Of a stretch of 55,909 nt of DNA, positions 51,474 through 55,909 are shown piece after piece. The position numbers were made by a program, and so were the translations under genes. The stretch spans positions 1 to 55,909 of the forward strand of contig DASZNF010000064.1 in NCBI GenBank assembly GCA_035551355.1, in the 5' to 3' direction. Under the pieces are notes generated by a model. The model searched no databases, was not told where the DNA came from, and worked only from the letters and a program-made list of their open reading frames with translations. This DNA comes from DATATV01 sp035551355 (lineage in GTDB: Bacteria > Actinomycetota > Actinomycetes > Mycobacteriales > Pseudonocardiaceae). How positions within the stretch are numbered: position 1 is the first letter of the stretch; each line of letters opens with the position of its first letter.

Positions 51474-52031
51474 GTGAACCAGATCCCCTTCGACCCCGGC
51501 CCGCTGGCCGAGGTGCACGGCTCCGATCAGGCGCCGTGGACTCTCGTGTTCGTCCGCGACCTGCATCACCCACCCGCGAAGGTGTGGTCCGCCCTTACCG
51601 ATCCCGCGCAGCTGACCCAGTGGGCCCCCTACACCGCCGACCGCAACCTGGGCGGCGTCGGCGAGGCCACCCTGAGCACGGTGGACAGCGACCAGCCGGT
51701 CGACGTGCCCGCCATGATCAGCCACGCCGAGGAACCCATCCTGCTGGAGTACACCTGGGGCGAGGAAGCGCTGCGCTGGGAACTCGCCCCGATCGACGTG
51801 GGCACCCGGCTGACCCTCCGGCACACCGTGACCGGCCAGGACTGGATGCCGAAGGTGGCCGCGGGCTGGCACCTGTGCCTGGTGGTCGCGGACACGGTGC
51901 TGGCAGGCAACCCGATGCCGCCCATCCGCGGCATGGACGCCATGAACTACGGCTGGGCCGACCTCAACGAGGCCTATGCCAAGCAACTGTCCATCCCGGT
52001 CACCCCGTTCCCGGAGGACTTCACCGGCTAG
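51474..52031 (+). CDS. SRPBCC/AHSA1-family protein
   Basis: 185-residue START-like barrel protein. Family landmarks are VFVRDLHHPPAKVWSALTDPAQLTQWAPYTADRNL, ILLEYTWGEEALRWEL, and TLRHTV followed by AAGWHLCLVVADTVLAG. Such proteins bind hydrophobic ligands; the ligand is unknown. GTG start four bases after the ArsR gene. It is probably the repressed target of that regulator. Confidence 0.92.
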   Translation: MNQIPFDPGPLAEVHGSDQAPWTLVFVRDLHHPPAKVWSALTDPAQLTQWAPYTADRNLGGVGEATLSTVDSDQPVDVPAMISHAEEPILLEYTWGEEALRWELAPIDVGTRLTLRHTVTGQDWMPKVAAGWHLCLVVADTVLAGNPMPPIRGMDAMNYGWADLNEAYAKQLSIPVTPFPEDFTG

Positions 52032-52065
52032 AACTCCTGCTCCCGTTGGGTAGCATCCGGCATTC

Positions 52066-53514
52066 GTGACGGTTGAGCTGAACGGGATGAGCCTCGGGGC
52101 CGAGCAGGTGGTCATGGTCGCCCGCGACCACGGGGCGGTGACGGTCGGCGCGGCGGGCCGCAAGCGGATGGCGGACTCGGCCACCGCGGCCACCAGTATC
52201 GTGCGGCGGCAGCTGGTCTACGGGCGCAACACCGGTGTGGGTGCGAACCGCAGCGAGGACGTGGCCGAGGACGAGCGCGACGGGCACGGGCTGCGGCTGC
52301 TGCGCAGCCACGCCGGAGGCATCGGGGAGCTGCTGCCCGAGGAACAGGTCCGGGCCATGCTCGTGGTGCGGACCAACCAGCTCCTGGCCGGCGGCGCGGG
52401 GGTGCGGCCGGAGATCGCGGACGCGCTGGCCACGGCGCTGAACGTGGGCGCGCACCCGGGGGTGCACGAGTTCGGCGCGATCGGCACCGGGGATCTGACC
52501 GCGCTGGCCGAGACCGGGCTGGTGCTGATCGGGGAACGGCCCTGGCTGGGCTCGGGCCGGCCGCCCGCGCCGTTGGGGCTGGACAGTGGCGAGGCGCTCG
52601 CGCTGATCTCGTCCAACGCGCTGACCATCGGACTGTCCTGTCTGGCCTGGCAGGCCGCGCGGGATCTGTTGCGGGCCGGGGAAATCATCGCCGGACTGTC
52701 CTTTGTGGCCGTCGACGGATCGCTGGAACCCTACGCCCAGCAGGTGCACGCGAGCCGGCCGCACCTCGGGCAGATGCGGGTCGCCGAGCGGATGCGCGGG
52801 TTGCTGGAGCCGGTCGCCGGGCCTGCGGCGCGGATTCAGGATCCGTTCGGCTACCGCTGTTTCCCGCAGGTGCACGGGGTGGCCGCGGACACCGCGGACA
52901 CGCTGGAGCGGGTGCTGTCGGTGGAGCTCAACGCGGCCGCGGAGAACCCGCTGATCTGGGCCCCGGACGAGGCCGCCTACCACCACGGCGGGTTCCACTG
53001 CGCCTACCTCGGCATGACCCTGGACAGCCTGCGCCTGGCCCTGCTGCACACCGGCCACCTGATCACCGCCCGGCTGGGCACCCTGCTGGAACCGGCGTTC
53101 ACCAACCGGCGCCCGTTCCTGGCCGAGGGCGCGTCCGGCAGCTCCGGGCTGATGATCCTTGAGTACAGCGCGCATTCCGCGCTGGCCGAGGTGCGCAACA
53201 TGGCCCATCCGGCCAGCCTCGGCCACGCCGTCGTGTCCCGGGGCGTTGAGGACCACTCCAGCTTCGCGTTCCAGTCCGCCCGGCAGACGCTGCGCGCGGG
53301 CTCCGCGTTCCGGCTGACGCTGGCCTGCGAGCTGGTCGCCTCGGTGCGGGCGTTGCGGTTGCGCGGGCTGGCGCCGGACCCGGACACGACTCTGGGCGCC
53401 GCGTACGAGATGGCCCTGGGCGCCTTCGATCCGGATGTGTTCGACCGGTCGCTGAGTCCGGACGTGACCGCCGCCGTCGGCTTGCTCGATCGGCTGGCCG
53501 CGCTCGCGGCCTAG
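52066..53514 (+). CDS. Aromatic amino acid ammonia-lyase homologue without the MIO tripeptide
   Basis: 482-residue member of the HAL/PAL superfamily. YGRNTGVGANR (canonical YGxNTGFG), LLAGGAGVRPEI and the long helical C-terminus are clear. At the MIO site, where active enzymes have GSVGASGDL, this protein has GAIGTGDL: one residue fewer, with Thr141 between two glycines and no Ser. The NDNPL block reads AAENPLIW. Ordinary MIO formation is therefore unlikely, and an isomerase/lyase reaction is not assured. GTG start at 52066. It is followed 10 bases later by an ArsR gene. Confidence 0.85.
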   Translation: MTVELNGMSLGAEQVVMVARDHGAVTVGAAGRKRMADSATAATSIVRRQLVYGRNTGVGANRSEDVAEDERDGHGLRLLRSHAGGIGELLPEEQVRAMLVVRTNQLLAGGAGVRPEIADALATALNVGAHPGVHEFGAIGTGDLTALAETGLVLIGERPWLGSGRPPAPLGLDSGEALALISSNALTIGLSCLAWQAARDLLRAGEIIAGLSFVAVDGSLEPYAQQVHASRPHLGQMRVAERMRGLLEPVAGPAARIQDPFGYRCFPQVHGVAADTADTLERVLSVELNAAAENPLIWAPDEAAYHHGGFHCAYLGMTLDSLRLALLHTGHLITARLGTLLEPAFTNRRPFLAEGASGSSGLMILEYSAHSALAEVRNMAHPASLGHAVVSRGVEDHSSFAFQSARQTLRAGSAFRLTLACELVASVRALRLRGLAPDPDTTLGAAYEMALGAFDPDVFDRSLSPDVTAAVGLLDRLAALAA

Positions 53515-53524
53515 ACTTGCCGGT

Positions 53525-53851
53525 ATGGCGGAAACCGCGGTGTCACCGGACGTGGTCCGCGCGTTGCGCGCACTGGCGAATCCGGTGCGCCTGCAGTTGC
53601 TGTCCTGGCTGCGCGATCCCGAACGGCACTTTCCGATCGAGCGGGCCATCGCCGACCCGGCCGAGGTCGGGGTGTGCGTGAGCCAGATCCAGGCCAAGGC
53701 GGGGTTGGCCCAGTCCACGGTCTCGGCCTACCTGGCCGAGTTGCAGCGGGCCGGGCTGGTGCAGGCCACCCGGGTGGGGAAGTGGACCCACTACAAGCGC
53801 GACGAGCGCCGCATCGCCGAGCTGGTCAGCGTGCTCGGCAAGACTCTCTGA
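53525..53851 (+). CDS. ArsR-type helix-turn-helix regulator
   Basis: 108-residue winged-helix protein: VVRALRALANPVRLQLLSWLRDPERHFP, then VCVSQIQAKAGLAQSTVSAYLAELQRAGLVQATRVGKWTHYKRDE. It has one cysteine and no metal-binding pair. ATG start. It stands between the ammonia-lyase-like gene and an LLM gene and may control either; the GATAC repeats downstream at 53891-53918 favour the LLM gene. Confidence 0.93.
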   Translation: MAETAVSPDVVRALRALANPVRLQLLSWLRDPERHFPIERAIADPAEVGVCVSQIQAKAGLAQSTVSAYLAELQRAGLVQATRVGKWTHYKRDERRIAELVSVLGKTL

Positions 53852-53880
53852 CCGACTCCGCCCCAACCGCTACCAGGCTC

Positions 53881-53918
53881 GTTGCGCAACGTATCGAAAA
53901 TCTGCGATACTTCGATAC
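53881..53918. promoter_or_regulatory. Candidate operator ahead of the LLM gene
   Basis: GTATCGAA (53891-53898) faces TTCGATAC (53911-53918) with a 12-base gap; another CGATAC lies at 53905-53910. Just before them is the palindrome GTTGCGCAAC (53881-53890). The site begins 30 bases after the ArsR gene and ends 34 bases before the LLM start. Confidence 0.65.
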
Positions 53919-53951
53919 CTGTCGGACGAGCAACCTCCGGGGAGGCAGGCG

Positions 53952-54827
53952 ATGGGTGGGATGGACGGGTTGGATCTCGGCCGGTTCGGGATCTGGACCT
54001 TCGACTTCGAATACCGGCCCGCGGCCGCCGTGCGCGCGGACGTCCAGGAACTCGAGGCGCAGGGCTGGCGGACCGTCTGGATTCCGGAGCTGACCGGGCG
54101 CGAGGCGCTCACGCACGCCGGATTCCTGTTGGCCAGTACGGAAAACCTGCATGTGATCAACGGCATCGCGCAGATCCACGACCGCGGTGCGAGATCGACC
54201 GCCGGCGCCGCCCGGCTGCTGGCCGACGCCTATCCGGACCGCCACGTGCTCGGCCTCGGCGTCGGACCGGCCCGCCCTGGCGTCAAACCGCTCACCGCGA
54301 TGGCCGAGTACCTCGGCGAACTGGACGCGCTGGACAGCCCCAACCCCGCACCGGCCGGGCCGATGCGCCGCATCCTGGCCGCCTACGGACCCAGGATGCT
54401 GGAACTGGCCCGCGACCGGACCGACGGCGCGCACGCCTACCTGGTCAACCTCGCACACACCGCGCAGGCCCGGGAAATCCTTGGCCCCCAAGCCTTCCTG
54501 GGCGTCGAGCACGCCGTGGTGCTGGACACCGACCCGGCCACCGCGCGCGCCACGGCGCGCGGCCATCTGCACCGCTACCTGCACAGCACGCACAATCTGG
54601 CCAAGTTCCGCAGGCTCGGCTACACCGAGGCAGACCTGGCTGACGGCGGCAGTGACCGGCTGGTCGACGATCTGGTGTTCTGGGGCGATCTGGACAGCGT
54701 CGTGCAACGGCTGCGCGCTCAGCTGGACGCGGGCGCGGATCATGTTGGCATTCAGGTGATCGGCGCCGAACCGGGCCAGTCGGCCATGCCGCACTGGCGC
54801 CGGTTCGCCGAAGCCCTGCTGCCGTAA
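53952..54827 (+). CDS. LLM-class F420-dependent oxidoreductase (TIGR03620-like)
   Basis: 291-residue luciferase-like barrel. Features are FGIWTFDFEYRPAAAVRADVQELEAQGWRTVWIPE, a DRHVLGLGVGPARPGVKPLTAMAEYLGELDAL block, VNLAHTAQAREILG and VQRLRAQLDAGADHVGIQVIG. These match actinobacterial F420-type LLM proteins. ATG at 53952 has GGGGAGG six bases upstream. It differs clearly from the other LLM gene in the window. Reaction unknown; probably regulated by the ArsR protein ahead of it. Confidence 0.92.
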   Translation: MGGMDGLDLGRFGIWTFDFEYRPAAAVRADVQELEAQGWRTVWIPELTGREALTHAGFLLASTENLHVINGIAQIHDRGARSTAGAARLLADAYPDRHVLGLGVGPARPGVKPLTAMAEYLGELDALDSPNPAPAGPMRRILAAYGPRMLELARDRTDGAHAYLVNLAHTAQAREILGPQAFLGVEHAVVLDTDPATARATARGHLHRYLHSTHNLAKFRRLGYTEADLADGGSDRLVDDLVFWGDLDSVVQRLRAQLDAGADHVGIQVIGAEPGQSAMPHWRRFAEALLP

Positions 54828-54836
54828 CGAATTCGG

Positions 54837-54868
54837 GCCCGCGCAACCCGGGGTCGCGTTGCGCGGGC
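54837..54868. terminator. Bidirectional terminator
   Basis: GCCCGCGCAAC (54837-54847) and GTTGCGCGGGC (54858-54868) form a perfect 11-bp stem with a 10-base loop between the LLM gene and the convergent GNAT gene. Confidence 0.75.
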
Positions 54869-54911
54869 GCCTGGACCGGGCGGCGCCCTGCCGTCCACGG
54901 CGCCGGTCGCG

Positions 54912-55625
54912 TTACTCCGGCGCCTTCACCGGGCGGAAGCTCAACCGCCGGCGCAGCCGGAAACCCAGCGCCTCGTACAACCGGATCGCGTTCGTGTTCG
55001 TGGCCGCCGCGTGCAGGAACGGGGTCTCACCGCGCTCCCGGATGCCGGCCGCGACCGCGCGCATCAACCGGGTGGCCAGGCCCTGCCCGCGCTGACCGGG
55101 ATCGGTGCACACCGCGCTGATCTCGGTCCACCCCGGCGGCCGCATCCGCTCCCCGGCCATCGCAACCAGTGCGCCGCCGCGGCGGATGCCCAGATAGGTG
55201 CCCATCTCGATGGTGCGCGGCCGGAACGGGCCGGGTTCGGTGCGCTCGACCAGATCCAGCATCTCCGGCACGTCGGCCGGGCCCAGCACCACGGCCTCCG
55301 GGTCGGGCTCGGCCCGCATGCCCTCGTCCACCAGTTGCACGCCGGGGAACTCACGCAACACCGTGAAGCCCGGTGGCGGGGTCAACGTCGGTTCGGTGAT
55401 GGAGAAGATCCCGCCCGGGCCGACCAGTTCGGCGACCTGGGCCCACCGCTCGTCTTCGGCATCCGGGCCGACACCGAGGAAAACCGAGACCCCCGGGTCG
55501 TAGCGGATCACCTCGCCCACGCGCTGCGCGAACCGCGCGTGCGGGCCGGTCAACGCCGACCACACCGGATTGTCCAGCGGATGCCCACCGGTGCGGGCGG
55601 ACTCACTCTGGACGGCCACGCTCAT
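54912..55625 (-). CDS. GNAT-family N-acetyltransferase
   Basis: 237-residue acetyltransferase with an FR47-like GNAT domain in its C-terminal half. The acetyl-CoA motif A is ISAVCTDPGQRGQGLATRLMRAVAAGI and motif B is FLHAAATNTNAIRLYEALGFRLRRRLSFRPV. The N-terminal half (NPVWSALTGPHARFAQ, DPGVSVFLGV) matches a known actinobacterial subgroup. ATG start. Substrate unknown. It is the last complete gene before an IS element. Confidence 0.93.
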   Translation of the reverse strand: MSVAVQSESARTGGHPLDNPVWSALTGPHARFAQRVGEVIRYDPGVSVFLGVGPDAEDERWAQVAELVGPGGIFSITEPTLTPPPGFTVLREFPGVQLVDEGMRAEPDPEAVVLGPADVPEMLDLVERTEPGPFRPRTIEMGTYLGIRRGGALVAMAGERMRPPGWTEISAVCTDPGQRGQGLATRLMRAVAAGIRERGETPFLHAAATNTNAIRLYEALGFRLRRRLSFRPVKAPE

Positions 55626-55789
55626 GCTCGCTCCCAGCCTCAGGTCCTCGCCGGGCCCGGACCGGCCCGTTCGTCACTGTAGGGAGCCAACACCCGCCAC
55701 TGCCTCCGCATTTCCAACCGGAGAGATCCGCTGGCAGGCGGGTACAACGCATAAGAAGAACAGGGAAAACTAGTGTGTCGCGCCGGAAA
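55626..55789. other. Boundary between GNAT gene and IS element
   Basis: No gene is seen. From about 55745 the sequence becomes AT-richer (ataagaagaacaggg). The left inverted repeat of the IS630-type element should lie here, but I cannot define it without the other end. Confidence 0.4.
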
Positions 55790-55909
55790 TTACGAATCTA
55801 AGTCTGTATCAGTTTTGGTAGCGGGCTTGGCGATCTTGGTGAGGTAGTCGGCAAGGGAGTTCAGGATCTCGTCGGCGGTCTTGGCCCAGGTGAAGGGTTC
55901 GGGGTTCTG
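55790..55909 (-). mobile_element. IS630-family transposase, C-terminal end (cut by window edge)
   Basis: On the minus strand the last 39 codons before a TAA stop read QNPEPFTWAKTADEILNSLA and on to the end DTDLDS. The (N/P)xPFxWxKTADEIL block is characteristic of the C-terminus of IS630-type DDE transposases. The rest of the gene lies beyond the right edge. Confidence 0.8.

Overview
The window is high-GC DNA with dense, often overlapping genes and many GTG starts. It comes from an actinobacterium, most likely of the order Pseudonocardiales. Three things point there: ergothioneine genes (egtC, egtD), two F420-type LLM oxidoreductases, and a chromosomal core that matches the Mycobacterium tuberculosis order acn, ripA/ripB, moxR1, DUF58 (Rv1480), VWA (Rv1481), fabG1, inhA, hemZ. 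The genus is inference; there is no rRNA or tRNA in the window to settle it.

Layout. 1-3.6 kb: the end of egtC, then egtD, an M3 peptidase and a SelT/W/H-type CxxC protein. 3.6-20 kb: the acnA to hemH core. It is broken by two accessory blocks: a Clp-N/SDR/LysR/MobA block between the NlpC/P60 hydrolase and moxR, and a flavin monooxygenase/DUF4287/PPOX block between the VWA gene and fabG1. 20-25 kb: an AraC regulator, a Baeyer-Villiger-type monooxygenase, an acetoacetate decarboxylase-like protein, an HSL-type esterase and an unknown protein. 25.4-28.8 kb: a second, larger MoxR-ATPase/VWA pair resembling Rv0958/Rv0959. 29-31 kb: an LLM oxidoreductase and an MFS exporter. 31.5-36.4 kb: a membrane diguanylate cyclase, then a tightly overlapping operon of a small anchored protein, ApbE, a ferric-reductase-like heme protein, a NuoF-like flavo-iron-sulfur protein and a ferredoxin. 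This reads as a transmembrane electron-transfer module. 36.4-42.3 kb: peptidases, TetR, methyltransferase, ChrB-like, PAP2 phosphatase and BlaI. 42.3-48.2 kb: a nucleotidyltransferase, the proline-catabolism genes putB-pruA with a divergent PucR-type regulator, and a SWIM-domain protein. 48.2-55.6 kb: a TetM/OtrA-like ribosomal-protection GTPase, a methyltransferase, an ArsR-SRPBCC pair, an ammonia-lyase-like protein without the canonical MIO tripeptide, an ArsR regulator, an LLM oxidoreductase and a GNAT protein. The right edge cuts an IS630-type transposase.

Regulatory DNA is unusually readable. Candidate operators lie in front of the LysR, BlaI, PucR and both ArsR contexts and beside the TetR gene; twin dyads precede the second MoxR operon, and three GTGAAA repeats precede the NlpC/P60 gene. 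Short tandem repeats occur at several gene ends. The most promising candidates for undescribed biology are the ApbE electron-transfer operon, whose FMN acceptor is not obvious; the MIO-less ammonia-lyase homologue; and the overlapping leader ORF ahead of the ribosomal-protection gene.
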